Shown: positions 23,430-35,668, counted from the stretch's first letter. The stretch: DNA of 64,000 bases from Fasciola hepatica (GCA_948099385.1 CANUEZ040000198.1:2618501-2682500); one strand, 5' to 3'. Program-made: numbers and translations. The notes: a model not told the origin generated them from the sequence alone.

Positions 23430-23905
23430 AGTGGTGCGTGGAGTTGATAGATCATTAGAAAAATCGGAGCTGGATTGCGACCGATTGCACGCAGCCCAAC
23501 ATGCAACGGTCAACTGGATATCGGAATGGGCAACAAGCCTTCGGATAAGTTGGTGCGGTAAGCAAATGAACAAAGGTTGATCTCACTACAAAAATATGTT
23601 TTCTAGGGACTGAGCCCAGTGGCTCGACAGAAAGTCCCCTTTGCATTGGATCGGACGAAAAAGGACGTATACCGTGGTCTCCAGGACCTCCGAATCAAGC
23701 TCAAATCGAATATTTCCTGGGTGGTTATGTTGAAAGATAAGTTGGGGACCACAAGGCCGAGAACCTGGATGATTTGGAACATCGGATCCAATTTGTATGC
23801 GGTGTGATTCCAACATCAATGCAGGATGCAGTTTAACATAATATGATTCGACGACTGACGATTTGCCTGGCTCAAGTTGGGGAAGTTCTTTGACACTGTA
23901 TGTGT
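23430..23905 (+). mobile_element. Mariner-like transposase remnant, unit A
   Basis: This is the C-terminal half of a Tc1/mariner-class (DDE) transposase. It shows ATVNWISEWATSLR, then GRIPWSPGPPNQAQIEYFLG and GYVE in the position of the conserved SPDLxPxDFFLWGYLK block, with E instead of the catalytic D. After a stop come HKAENLDDLEHRIQFVCG and MIRRLTICLAQVGE, typical of the C-terminal tail. A 49-nt GT...AG stretch (23,557-23,605) separates the first two pieces, and removing it restores the frame. The stop after YVER is shared with the unit B copy, so the element was already dead before duplication. The minus-strand frames here are shadows. Confidence 0.6.
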
Positions 23906-24059
23906 TGATTGCCCGGCCAACAACCACAAACAATTTGAAAACCTTCCAAAATATACCTCGACGTTAATTGCGACTAACAAAGAAAGCTGTTTTCTAGTCG
24001 GAGGCAGAGTTCACATTACATCAAGAAAACTACTTATTTTCATTCTATTACTTTAATTC

Positions 24060-24180
24060 GATTATTTCTCGTATGCCAACGGATGGAACATCTCGACAGC
24101 GATTTTCATCACTGGAACGGACCGCCACTTGACGAACGTGTCCATCGGCGCCAGGAATTATTTCGTCGATAACTCCTTTT
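24060..24180 (-). mobile_element. Pao/BEL pol C-terminal fragment
   Basis: The minus strand reads KGVIDEIIPGADGHVRQVAV followed by RSSDENRCRDVPS and REIIEL. This matches the small C-terminal domain (DUF5641 type) that follows integrase in Pao/BEL elements. No integrase is visible upstream on that strand. The unit B copy has lost about 150 bases covering this domain (junction near 54,805). Confidence 0.55.
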
Positions 24181-24739
24181 GGCTGCATCTCCTATGACTG
24201 TTTCCACCTAGAAGAAAATGCGGCACAACTGCAACGTTCGTGAGTACCCTCGTCCTCATTCTTTCCAGCTGGCACAGACCAAATATTGCACCTGAAATCG
24301 ACACTTCGTACACCTTTTACTGAGGGTGGTTTCTCCATGAATGTCCGCTGGATTCCTATCGATCGGAACACATCGCCACCTACAAGTGATGTACATTTCC
24401 CTATGGGAGCAATTCTGTTGGCCACAACGAAGGGAAACGAATGGCACTCGCATTATTTATTCGCTGCAAAACAATGGTGGTATCCGTCTATGGAACAAGA
24501 CGATCTATATGCATTTGTATCTCGTGAGTGATGTCTTTAAAAACCGTGTTCCAGGAACAGCCGCAACTAATTCAGGTCGCGGCATGGTGAGAAATTTGCA
24601 CGGTGCCACTTGGGGTTTTCCCACCGTGAAAGGGTAAACATGTCCACAGTCACATCGCATCCACAAATACCCAACTGGACCATAACCAGACACAAGGAAT
24701 ATTCGAATATCTATTCGAACGACTAAAAATATTCAAACC
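24181..24739. other. Repeat-rich DNA between Pao tail and Penelope
   Basis: This is paralogous to 54,820-55,045 plus 55,930-56,350 in unit B, where a 0.88-kb segment splits it at about 24,355. Overlapping frames on both strands (24,192-24,453 minus; 24,286-24,637 plus) are probably not genes. The plus frame carries NGTRIIYSLQNN and RLWNKTIYMHLYL, also seen in unit B. Part could be the leader of the Penelope-like element. Confidence 0.4.
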
Positions 24740-26100
24740 CACTTAAAAAGATGCGCAGACGTGGTTCCAAGCGGAGCCGGTTGACTTCGAACCATAGTTC
24801 CTGGTAACATCGTCCAGACATCAGTCACCAATCACACCTGAGTGCATTTTTATTATCAAAAATCTACAGTTGCAATATGGCTTGAAAATTTTACGCCCTA
24901 ACAATGATTTCAGACCCGTGTTGACTCATTGGAGGGAATATGAGAAAATGGAGACCGTTTTCGACTATACCAACAAGTTTGTGCTCCAATATAGCTGTGA
25001 TGAACCTGATGAACTAGAACAAGAAGTATCGGCAGAAGCACACTTTCTACTAGAAGGACCACAGCTCAACATGTGAAACCAAATGGAACTCGAAATCCGC
25101 AACTGTATGGTCCACCGAAACTACACAAACCAGACGTTTCACTTAGACTAATACTTTCAATGATTAATTCATCACAGCACGAATTCGCGAAATGGGTGTT
25201 GAAGTTGTTTGAGATAGTTGATGATCCAATGGCCAGAGACACTATCAAAGAAAGTTTGGAAATAGTAGAGATATTTGGGCCAGGTAATTGTGAAAGGGAA
25301 ACACACGGCTTCATTTGATATCCAATCGCTGTTCACGGATTTTCTCTTTAGGGAGGCCATATATATCTGCTACCATGTGGAGCAAAACCAACTCAAAATC
25401 GGTATACCAGTCCCATTTCAGGCACGACAATTACTACTATGCTCAACAGTCGTATCGTGTTCTTCCATTGGCCGAGACTAAAGACAAATTGGCGCAGTCG
25501 CAATGCGGAGCTCATTGGATTCATTTTATCAGGGAATGTTTTGGCTCACTTTGAGGAAAATATGAGCTTGTTCATGAATGCAGCTTAAGTGATATGAGGT
25601 CCCATAGCCACAAACGCCCACTGCACTATTAGAGATAACCGGAAACCAGACTGTTCGGTTTGAAGTCGGGGACAGCATAAGATCCCAATATGTCAGATTT
25701 GGTCATCAGCTGAGTCACAATGGATTTCCTCCTACCACGAAAAATATCGTCGTTCCAGGACTAGAAACTCTGACCTCCGCTATTGTCAAATGAAAGCTCT
25801 GCTCCACCGATCGCAGTTTGGTGTATCTTGCCGATGGAAAAGGCTTTATTGCCAGGCAACAGGAAGATAAGTGCCATCAGAAAGAAGCAAATTGGTATTG
25901 ATTTTTACGTACCGTTTATTCCAACAAATTTTTTTCATAAAACATGGAGTTCGAGAAAATCCTGCGATTATTGAGGAAATCCACTACAATGTGTTCTGGT
26001 CCTCACTGTAGAGCTTGGATGATAGAGGGCATTATTTGGTGGGATATCCGACAGCCATTTACCGGATCATACAAATGAATACCCAGAATCTCTTTATCAA
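24740..26100 (+). mobile_element. Penelope-like element, broken reverse transcriptase, unit A
   Basis: The best evidence is the order RNPQLYGPPKLHKPDVSLRL, ILSMINSSQHEFAKWVLKLF (25,094-25,215), then SFDIQSLFTDFLFREAI (25,311-25,361), VEQNQLKIGIPVPF, and a frame-shifted VAMGSS-like word near 25,500 with LAHFEENMSLFMN. These are the conserved blocks of Penelope-class polymerases, which group with telomerase. An upstream part (24,870-25,076; EPDELEQEVSAEAHFLLEGP) fits the region before the fingers. The YxDD box and a GIY-YIG endonuclease were not found. Stops and frame changes are frequent. The sequence is about 88% identical by eye to the unit B copy. Confidence 0.7.
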
Positions 26101-26494
26101 CACGGAAATTCCAAAAAAATAGGATGTTGATGTTTCTGTACACCGGAGATACCACTGCCACATTACCTCTGAAAATGTTCAAACTATTAACCCACCCATT
26201 TATCTACTCCAGTAAATACGTTTAATTTGTCCATTATATTCTGAAGGAAATGGTATTGATGACGCTGACTTTTTAATTCCTTGTGATCAAGCCGTCGGGA
26301 GGCAATCCGGACAATTGGAAACATAAATGATGAACAAGACTTAGTTATTTTGTACCTTCGAGCAATGGACTATATGCTAATATTACCCCTCAGTGACCTT
26401 GATAATACGGTGCATTCACATGCGAGAATTTTGCCAGAGTGAAGATTCCAAGGCCTAGTAAAGGCCAATTGCTAGATGCCCACATAGATGTATT
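26101..26494 (+). repeat. Duplicated tail, matches 57,690-57,960
   Basis: The left part follows unit B closely (e.g. ccgtcgggaggc near 26,290 and 57,880). The match fades after about 26,350, equivalent to about 57,960, and this fixes the right edge of the duplicated segment. No gene recognised. Confidence 0.55.
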
Positions 26495-26566
26495 GATATT
26501 TTGCCTACTGATAAGTATTCCTGTGAGGAATGTCGTTGTAGATAGCATTAACAATTCTGCGTTATC
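26495..26566 (+). repeat. Second copy of the window-start repeat
   Basis: This matches bases 1-72. It contains a small hairpin (attcc...ggaat) that the first copy has partly lost. It sits immediately left of R6 copy 3. Confidence 0.7.
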
Positions 26567-26940
26567 TTTTCACCTGATGACATGGAAATGCCTCACTCGT
26601 AAAACGTATCTACTCCAGCTAGCGCTTCACTAATAAAATATTTTATTCATGGACAAACCAGTGCAGCAGCATCAAACAAGAAATTCTTTGTAGTTCCCCC
26701 GTAGCACATATGATCCGTTTGCGGAATGATTTATAACCTGTATTCATTCCGAACAATAAACATGGTGACAGTTTTGTTCTTCTTTATTTGACGTGCAGAG
26801 TGGTGCTAACTGTCTTATCTCAGATTCAGGCCACGCGGTCAGTAAATCGAGACAATGATCGTCCTAATACAACCGCATTAGGGTGAATTTTCAATACATG
26901 TGCGACTTACGTAGTAATCTGGAAGAAACGAATACAAGCT
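26565..26940 (+). repeat. R6 repeat, copy 3 with a deletion
   Basis: This follows 22,785-23,210, but lacks about 60-70 bases after aaacatgg (26,765), the part encoding VFEEFRMVQKF in unit B. It marks the junction between units A and B and is not followed by the mariner remnant. Confidence 0.7.
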
Positions 26941-29900
26941 TTTATTGAAAGGTCCAGAGGGATTCGTGGAGTTAAAATCAAGCAGTTAATACACTTAGAT
27001 TATTGTCGAGGCCGAATAACAAGATCGTTAATTATTGCGTCGTGGTCTACGAGAAAGTGGACATGGTGAGGGCTGATGATATTTCCACATGTAAACGTGT
27101 GTGAATGAAGGATTTTAGATTTCGAGCAAATGCAAGTGAAAGATGCGGCTCTAGAGGGTGTGGAGGGAAGACAAGGATTTGTATTCGATGGTGACCTGTA
27201 AATTCGTCACACGAATCAAAATGCATGCTAATGATGTATTCAGTGAGAACATATCTATTGTTGACGCAACAGAGGGTAGCAATTTTTGAGATTTCGTGGT
27301 AAGATGGAAATTAGACGGTAGAAGCTTTAAGTAGATTTTGGTTATCAGAGAAAAGGTATGGGATGTTATTGAGAACAGAATGGGAGGGAGATCCAAATTG
27401 AAGTTTGATTGTCAAATCAACGCACTTAAGGATGTTAAGGAAAAGAGAACGGGGAGCAGACAAGCGGACAAGCTCATTCAGACTGTTTTGAGGAAAATTC
27501 AATCTTTCGTTCCAATTACAGTGACAATACAAATAAGGAATAAACTGTATGCCACTGGAAAAATAATCACAAAGGTCTTTTCAATTAACGTCGTCAACCG
27601 CATTACCACGTAGAACATACAGCAGATTACCGCGATTGGGGGAACCAAATGCACGTTCGTAGTTAAGAAAACGTAGCCTCACAGTACAGCCATCGTGATC
27701 ACGCGTAAAAGCTGATGAATTAGCAATGGATGCATTTGCATCACGTGTTGACAAACAAAGTATATATAGGGAAATTGTGTCAGTTCACGAGGGTGAACTT
27801 GAAGAATTATGCAATGGATGAGTGCATTCTTACTTACTTTAAGCAATGCAAATGTTCAATCTATCTGACGGTATTTCTCGGATGCTTTCTTTGATACAGG
27901 TTGAGTGCGTATAAATATCCGACGATTGGCGATCACCTCAGAATCAATAAGACGAGATGAGATATGATTTCGAAAGAGCAAGCCATTAGCAACATTGGTG
28001 TTATTTAGTCGATGCTATCTGATTCACGGCACTAGGCTTGTTATTGAACAGTAGGAACAAAGGCAAGGTTGACAGTGTTTAGTTCATGGAATTCCGGATA
28101 TATTTGAGGAAGTGAGGATGTGTCAGATTTAACAGTGAACAGGTGATTAGAATCTACGACGCATAGGCGCACATTGAGCCTGGCAAAGCACAACAGATAA
28201 ATGGCGTTTCACATCTTACGGCATTTCACGTGACCCAACACTGTGTATGCTTACAGGTTATTCATATGTCTTATTTCAGTCTTGATGAGTGCGAATAGCC
28301 TTTTACCGCTTGATGCCAGTCAGATGTCTGTGCCTTGCCCCTAAACCCACGGGAGAGGGAAACCTATTGTGTTGAACATAAAAGATGTCCATGGGGCAAC
28401 ACAAATCATGAAGGTTTGGGTATCGGTTAGGTGCTCACAGAACGAGAAAGCCTCGTGTAAAAATTAGGAAAATCAGTAGAGGTGGCAAATGTCCCAAGCT
28501 TTTTGAGATTTTCCAAGGTGCAAACGCGTTTGCAGACAGTGTGCGATGACTGTAGAAAGTTGGTGAAGGCTTTTTCTAAGCAAAAAAACTTTTGTATCAA
28601 TAAGTGTAATACAGTGATCAGAAACTCCAATAGAATCACGTGGAAATACTGCGAAAATACTTCAAAAGTTTACCAAATACTGGATGCAAAAGGGCATCGA
28701 AGCAGTAAGAAAGTGTACAAGACTCAATAAGATGCAAGGTGATTAGAAAGGATAAGTCAAGTCTACTGAAATCAGGTGCCATTCTGCACAAGGACTGATT
28801 AACACCTGTATTGAAATAGTTGGGAACGCTGTCAATCAACTGATTGATATCATCTGCGGGAGTATCCAGTAAAACATAAGAAATACCAGAGATATGAAGT
28901 TGAAATGATCTTAGAGGAAGTGGCTTTCTATGCACTCGATCTTTATCACGCTCAATTTGAGTGAGATGTGTTAAGCTTTGCACCACATTCCATAGTTAAG
29001 TGTGATTTAAACCGTGATTTCTGGATAGTGTGTGGACATATAATGTGCTAATATTCTACTTATTTCAAGAGACATAATGAAGACAGCTGTTGTAACTAGT
29101 CACAGACAGTTACTTGGTTATATATAGGTGTATCACAACCAGTAGGCAGTAAATAAATCATGCAGATCAATTTACAGTTGAGGCATGTGGTAAATGTTTT
29201 AAGCAGTGTGATCATTTGTAACTGCTCTAAGCTTCACGTTGTGCGAATCAATGACTCTAAGATCCCCGTTTTGCTCCCAGAGATTGGATTCTCAGCGAGG
29301 TGTAGTAAAAAATAGCAAGAAATTATGATTTCTTGTGCTGTGCTGCGAAAACAATAGCATCAACCAAAAGAGATCGGATTCTAAAACTGACTGCTCTGAT
29401 GCCACCTGGTAGGCGAACTGGTAGTGAAGAACTGAAATTTTGTTTATGGCTGATAGGGGGTTGTTTTGTGTCTACGCTGGCTTTTTGTCCAGACCACGGT
29501 TAACCAGTTGTGGAATGTTTTTATGACTAGTATGGTGGTTGGCCGTGAGGGAGTGTCAACTGAATGTAACTATTCAGTTGGACTAAAAAGCTACACAAGT
29601 ACAGAGATATGCAGAATTACACTCGTTATATACAGCTCATGGAGGTGAAGTAGAAATCCCGTATATGTGAACGGCTGAACGTGAAATCAGGCTTTTCTAT
29701 ACAATCGGCATGTTTCAACAAACATGTGCATAAAGAACATGATTTTGGGAGTTCCCTGAACTAATAATACCATTATTTTCTAACTAATGAAAGTCATGAG
29801 AAGATAGCCGGTAGCATAAACCTCTGGTTATTTTCATGATAGTTTTCGATTTTGATTTAGCCGTCAACACTACCTTATTGTTACAACATAAAGGTTAGAT

Positions 29901-30088
29901 GATTTTGAATACTCGTTAACTAAGTGCTTTTAGGTGAATGAAAATGAACGTGATCTACGGGCACGTTTTACAAAATGATTCAATAAAATAATGTGCCTTT
30001 GTTTGGCGAATAATCAGTGAGTACACACACCGTTTCGTATGTGCATTCACGGGCATGTATTTGCGTTTGCACATGGTGTTCATTTTTA
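26941..30088. other. Unit B unique DNA, no firm gene
   Basis: About 3.1 kb with no counterpart in unit A. Open frames up to 116 codons exist on both strands: plus 27,338-27,613 (91 codons, Lys-rich), plus 28,482-28,730, minus 28,636-28,986. They overlap one another and none shows a convincing motif. A minus-strand stretch at 27,600-27,720 is listed separately. TATATATA boxes occur near 27,765 and 29,118. Confidence 0.4.
27311..27720 (-). pseudogene. Possible reverse-transcriptase-like scrap
   Basis: The minus strand reads RFLNYERAFGSPNRGNLL at about 27,640-27,695, which resembles the FxDxxxAFDSVxR block of LINE polymerases with N and G at the Asp positions. After a stop and frame change, a 73-codon frame continues to 27,311. 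Nothing else of a polymerase is visible, so this may be chance. Confidence 0.22.
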
Positions 30089-31270
30089 TAGCGATCGTTT
30101 GCCTTTCGTGTATTTCTCGTATCGATACTGTTACCGTACCACGTTAGATAGAATACATAGTCGCATCAGTCCATCGGCTAGCATCTGCTCTATTTGTTTG
30201 ATTGAGATGATTTCTTTGGAATTTCGCTGTGGAGCAGGAATAAAGAAACGTTCACAAGCCTTGCTCAAACGTCTCCGAAAGTTTGTTTGGCATTTGAGGT
30301 GATCCAGTGGTATATTATGCGGCTTAGTCAGTGATTATGCTTCCATATTGCATCTGCCGCTCGATCTGCTAATCCTAATACGAATACGAAACAATAAGTT
30401 GGAAGTTATACTCGACAGACGGAAAATTACCGCAAACCGCGGTACCAGGTTTGTGGCTGGTGAACGAGATGAACATCCAAGTGATCGATCATTATCGGCA
30501 AAGTGTGGGCACGGAAAAGCGCTGTTCATTACAATGCAAATCATTGGAGCAGCGGATATCATTTCGTGGTTATTTTACACGAGAAATAGTCAGATCGATT
30601 CCTACGGAATTCATGCAAATGAAATGAAGTGAATAGATTTTATTGTAGTGTTGATACGCCAGTATCTACCTGGTCAAGAGGAACCAGACGATGTGAATTC
30701 ACATTCGTCCTAATGAATTTGTACGAAAATCAGTTCCACAAGGAATCACTGTCGGAACACGGGACCACTCGTTTGGCAAGATCACATGAAACCAACACAT
30801 TTGTACAGCCGTCTACCAATTTTCTTTTCACAGCGTAACACAGCTTGAAATAGAACAGAATGAAACGGACGCTTAACATTAAAATAAGAACAAATACGTT
30901 TCTGCTGGTTATTCGATTTATTATGGCACGGAGAAGAGAAGCAAGGCGGGTGGAGCGATCGGTAGACTACATTCCAATTTGCATTCAAATAAGGTGAAAC
31001 CATTTCACTTTCGACTTGTTTTACATTTTCTATCCAATAACTTGAAATTACCCCACCAAAGATTGGTATTATTATCAACATTTCTCATGCGTAAAACGGT
31101 GATACCGTTTCATGATCACTATCGGACAAACCGTTTCCCACATTTATAACAAGGTAACAATTCGGAATTTAGGAACTTCCCAAGCAGCAAGCTTATCAAG
31201 CCTCTTTGGTTCACCAAGTTCACCAAAACGTCTCGTTCGGACGGTTTTACTTGTACAGTACTCAAGCATG
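30089..31270 (+). mobile_element. R1 LTR-like repeat, unit B copy
   Basis: This is collinear with 3,009-4,126. It contains the LTR-like part with a poly(A)-signal-like word (aataaag) near 30,240, a degenerate primer site near 30,317, and a 94-codon frame at 30,348-30,632 (core TRFVAGERDEHPSDRS). A second 69-codon frame follows at 30,629-30,838. No known domain. The match to unit A ends at about 31,270 where unit A enters its extra R1 copy. Confidence 0.55.
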
Positions 31271-33257
31271 GGGCTAGACCTCGGTCGGAGGTGTTGATTT
31301 ATGAGGTCAGTCACATTATCATACCAAAAGGGTCCAGTAACCCAAAGGGATCCAAGAAAGTTCACACAGTTATACTTTTCTCGTGGGAGTTGAAATTGTT
31401 TGGACCTGATGTACTCCATGGCCTTCAAAACGCTGTCAGAAGTCTAAATGACGAAAAACAATTTGCGTATGAATCCTGGCGGTTCACGTATGAGAAAATA
31501 GCATGGTTGTCCATTTCATTGCAGAATCCATCAATGATTCGCGAAAATCTATCAGGCCTGCCTTCGTCGAACACACACCGACATTTTATGGTTCACAGCA
31601 AAAGTCGCTTCTCAAGAAATCAGAATCCAATATCTGCCCATGTACTCAATTAACTAATTGGCAGATTTCTCAGGAATAACATAATTTATCTCTCTTCGTA
31701 GATGTCTGTACATAATCGGTCTTTTTTCTGGGCTTATACGGTGAGCATATACCATTATCCATTTAATTTGCCGAAAATATCGTTGCGGACTGTTTCATCC
31801 AGTGTGATAATAAATTCAGAGAATTAAATTCAAAGAGTCGATTGGTAATTCAGGCACTGGTCTAGAATGCGGCGTGAATATTGTTTTTTATTACTGAGGA
31901 TTGGCGCAGTGTATTTGGTGCACAGAACAAACTTCTAGATGAAACAGTGTCCTACATATCGCTGGACAGGAAAACTTGGAGCGCTACTTTCGCTTAGGGA
32001 GGTAGTTGGTAGAAGAGATCAATGAAATCGGCAAGTCCATGACATAATATGAAGGAAAGGTATGGAAATGCCATGTGTATTGCTGTAGACTTCATGGGTG
32101 TGGTCCAACATAAGGGTTTAATGCATTCGAATAGCGTTTTTTGTAAATGCATTATTCCTGTACTGGATAGAATTGTTCGTAGTTATCTCCTTATATTTTT
32201 TGTACCATTGATTGTTTGAGCTTCAGTTGAGATTCTAAACGTGAGATAGAAACGAGAACTACCATAACCACTTCGTGAATAATAGGTGTTTGAAACAAAC
32301 TAAACTAAACTAAACCAAGCTGAGGAGAGCTGAACTGAACTGAACTGAACTCAGCTTTACTGAAAATCGCTTCATGTTTGCATGAAGAATAATTGCATCA
32401 ACACAAAATGCAATCTGTATTCAGAATACATAGTGTTTTGAGTACATACTAGCCCTCATCGGTCAATTACTCACAATCATGTACAAACACGTGACTATAG
32501 TCTACTAATACTTTCGAATAGGCAAGAGCCTTGTGGAATCAAACGTGCGGCATATCCAACACACGTATCTTTTGGGAACAGTCCTGTACCAAGTAGAACC
32601 AAACCACATCTATCCCAATTTCAAATAAATTCTGAGTAATCTTATGTGAAGCACGTTATTGCAAAGGGTAGATCGGCATTTTGTAACTGCCACTTTGATA
32701 TCGTCAAATTGATGGTTTTCAAGAGCAACCAAAAATGATTTTAATGTCGGGAAACGTGGAGACGAAAAACGGAATTGATGCACGAATATGATGAGGGGGT
32801 TTTTCCGAATAACACCGAATCCCCTATAAATGCAAGTCCAATTTGCCCACCAGACAGCACATATAAATTTTCAGAAATGGGAATTCCTGAAGCTGTGTGC
32901 TTTAGGCCATCATAAACTACTTTCCGTCCCTTCCAAACATCGATTCCCATCAGCCTAATCTATCTTGGTTCCTTCGGGCGATTTTATTCACCCAAAAGCT
33001 CATTTTGTTATCGTGACACAGAATTCAGACATCGGGTAGCGAAAATGGTGGAAGTGAATCGAGTAGACGTTGTAGACATGTATTTACCCCAAACAGGTTT
33101 ATTCCTTACTTAATATTTTATTCACCCACGAAGCTTTATTGACACAATATGACCACATCTTTCTCATTTTCTCTGATGGAAACTCTCAACGGCAGTTTTG
33201 ATAACTTCAGTCAAACGTTTCTTTTAAAATCGCTGGCTGTGTCAAAAACACGGGAAA
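31271..33257. other. Unit B-only spacer
   Basis: A 2-kb stretch between R1 and D2 that unit A lacks. It starts with a 120-codon plus-strand frame (31,291-31,653; KGSSNPKGSKKVHTV, WRFTYEKIAWLS) that I do not recognise. The rest has only short frames and a pentanucleotide tract at 32,291-32,352. Confidence 0.4.
32291..32352. repeat. AAACT/GAACT pentanucleotide tract
   Basis: About four copies of aaact followed, after a short break, by about four copies of gaact. A degenerate microsatellite with two related unit types. Confidence 0.8.
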
Positions 33258-35070
33258 TACAGATAACAGAACGAGTAGGTAAATCAATGACCAAATCTCT
33301 ACAAAATAGTAACTTATAAAATGGTTCAGAAGGCTACGAAGTCCAGTCACTTTCTGAAAAACAGTTGACCATCATACAAAGACTCAACACATTCGAGTGT
33401 GACTTGAGAAATAAACTCAACACGATTGCATCATCAATCGATGAAAGAATAGTGACTGCCTCAAGTCGTTCGGAGACAAGGCCTTATGTCATCACCAATG
33501 ATATTCTCCAATGGAGAAACTAGGAGCGCATGGCATCATGAACAACTAGAAACCATCACGTGATCCAACCATGTTTCCAAACCGATAGACTTGATTCACT
33601 CAACGTGAGTACTCATTTCTTTGTGGCAGGAAATCTCACATGAAGAAGGTAATGTGTGCTCACGCTGTGCAGGTGGATATCAGGTTGTTGACTGTTACCA
33701 TTTGGCTCAAGGATATTCGAACTTGTCAATCAGTTTGACGTAAGCATCGTAATTCATTGGTGATAGTGATATTGGCGATGTGATTTGGTGATGCTTCATG
33801 CGTCAGACGCGCCCTGAAAGCTGCCAAACCGCAGAAGACAGGCACGTTACAGAACGATCCTATATCGTACATGGAATGCGAGTAATGATCGTCAAACGTT
33901 TTTCCCAATTTATAATTTGACGAAAAGAGCTTTTATTAAGAGATTTGCATGTGTTCATTATTTTCCAGTTATGGCAGGTTAGGAGATAAATTAGAGGAAC
34001 GTTGTTTATATGTGAAATTGAACTTGAAGTGATGGTTATTAGTGTCGTATTGACCTGTTTGTTTTGGTTCCTGATTATATTTGAACAATATTTTCCTGCA
34101 ACTAATGAATATTCATCTGATTTGACAAATACGGTTGACTGAGGACACATGATTGAGACATCAGAACAGTCGGTATCAAAACAACTATTTGTCACCGTCC
34201 CATTCGTGATAACAAATCACACGTTTTATGGATTTTGCACACTGGATGATAGAAAATCAGAAAGATAGTCGATAATTTTGATTACAGCAATTGACAAATT
34301 CGTGTCCATACAGTAGCGGTGTTATCAGCGTTACGACAGATATTGTGTTGATAACTATCAATTGTTTGGTGTTAGTGATTTCGTCACATTATTTTTGTGG
34401 GTAACCAGGATACATTCAGAGATCTGAAATGTTGATTCTGAGCACATAGTGTGGTGTTGTTTCGTGCGGATAAAGACTCAATCGGCGGTTGCCGAGATCT
34501 GGCCTTTGGCATTTCTTGTTGCTCTCACTTTGACAGTTTATTTGGGAAGAAGGACTCCATTAGTATTTATCCAATGATCCGATTCACTGGAAGAGATGGT
34601 AAATGTCGTTTATCCGCTTTTCACTAGACGTTTATTTTACCAACTCGGGTGATACGTCTGTGTGCGTTGATACTGTCTTTCTGTGGTTCGGCCTCCGTCA
34701 CCTGCCCCACACCGAGAGCTGGAACGCACGGATATTCTGCCTTTCACTCGTAAAATGAGAAATAATCGAGAGATGAACAAAACTTGGATTCTAGCAACGT
34801 AATACATCTTTCAGTTTTCGGATATGTGTAACGGGCGATTGATGTCACTCGTTTACCATATCTGCTTCACTGCTACTTCTTAATTCAATTTATGTGTAGA
34901 CATATTGCTTTTCAGCTGCTTGATGACAAGGTGTGCTATCTTCATTCTTCGTGATGTTATTGACTGTATACACTAGATTAGAAATGATGTCACCCTTGTT
35001 ATTTAATCTTTATCGAACATACCTTAATTAATTTATAGGTCAGTTACTGCAATAGCTGCCTTCATGATTA
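33258..35070 (+). repeat. D2 repeat block, unit B copy
   Basis: This matches 4,630-7,430 in order and orientation, without the 0.41-kb and 0.57-kb segments that unit A has. Several shared stretches are AT-rich and noncoding. No transposon class assigned. Confidence 0.65.
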
Positions 35071-35439
35071 TGTGACCGTCCTAATGAGCCATCGGATTGA
35101 TGATGTGTAACAAGTAACAAGTAAAATGAATTGCTATTTATTTATTTCATTTTGCCTACTCATTACCTCAGTATGATTTGGCATGCAGTATTTGGCCAGC
35201 TGATTGGGTATCAAAATTGTTTTACTATTCTGACCAACAATAAATCCAAGCTGACCGTCAAACGTTTATTGCACAACAGTTTCGCATGATATGGTGCCAA
35301 TTCGTCACTAGATATATATGTGTATTGGTACCGCACATAATGGTCCACTAACGTGCAATATTGTTAATCGCTGGGTGTACGAATTGGTGGATCGAATACC
35401 AAAACGTGTGGGATTGATCATTGGAAAACCGGTGGAAAC
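35071..35439. other. No gene recognised
   Basis: AT-rich DNA between D2 and the R5 direct repeat, with no copy elsewhere in the window and no open frame of note. Confidence 0.4.
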
Positions 35440-35668
35440 GTGAACCGCAGTTTTATGATGCACTTATTTAGTAAAAACACTTTCACAGCTTCATCCAAAC
35501 TAGTCTGTTACTGTTGATTGAACAGTCATTTCAAATAGCATTGTGTTTTCCATCAGTAACCAATCTCATTTTACGTGTGACGTCGTTCAAGGTGTCTTTT
35601 TAGTTGACTTATGACCTCACGACCCAAGGTTGGATTTAAGCCATCTTCGGAAACAATGACCTCCTTGC
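35440..35668 (+). repeat. R5 direct repeat, left
   Basis: About 230 bases repeated at 36,309-36,547 at about 88% identity by eye. Both copies can be read as starting TGA(AC)..CCGCAG and ending GGAACA, that is TG...CA like an LTR. The 640 bases between them hold an R1 copy and R4. No target-site duplication was found outside. Confidence 0.7.

Noticed and set aside
23586..23933. 115-codon minus-strand frame, also present as 131 codons at 54,366-54,761
   Set aside because: It is the antisense shadow of the mariner transposase remnant, whose plus-strand frame carries the family motifs.
24192..24453. Minus-strand frames upstream of the Pao C-terminal fragment as Pao integrase
   Set aside because: The residues (CNIWSVPAGKNEDEGTHERC) do not match integrase blocks, and the same DNA occurs next to R4 in unit B, so it is probably separate repeat sequence.
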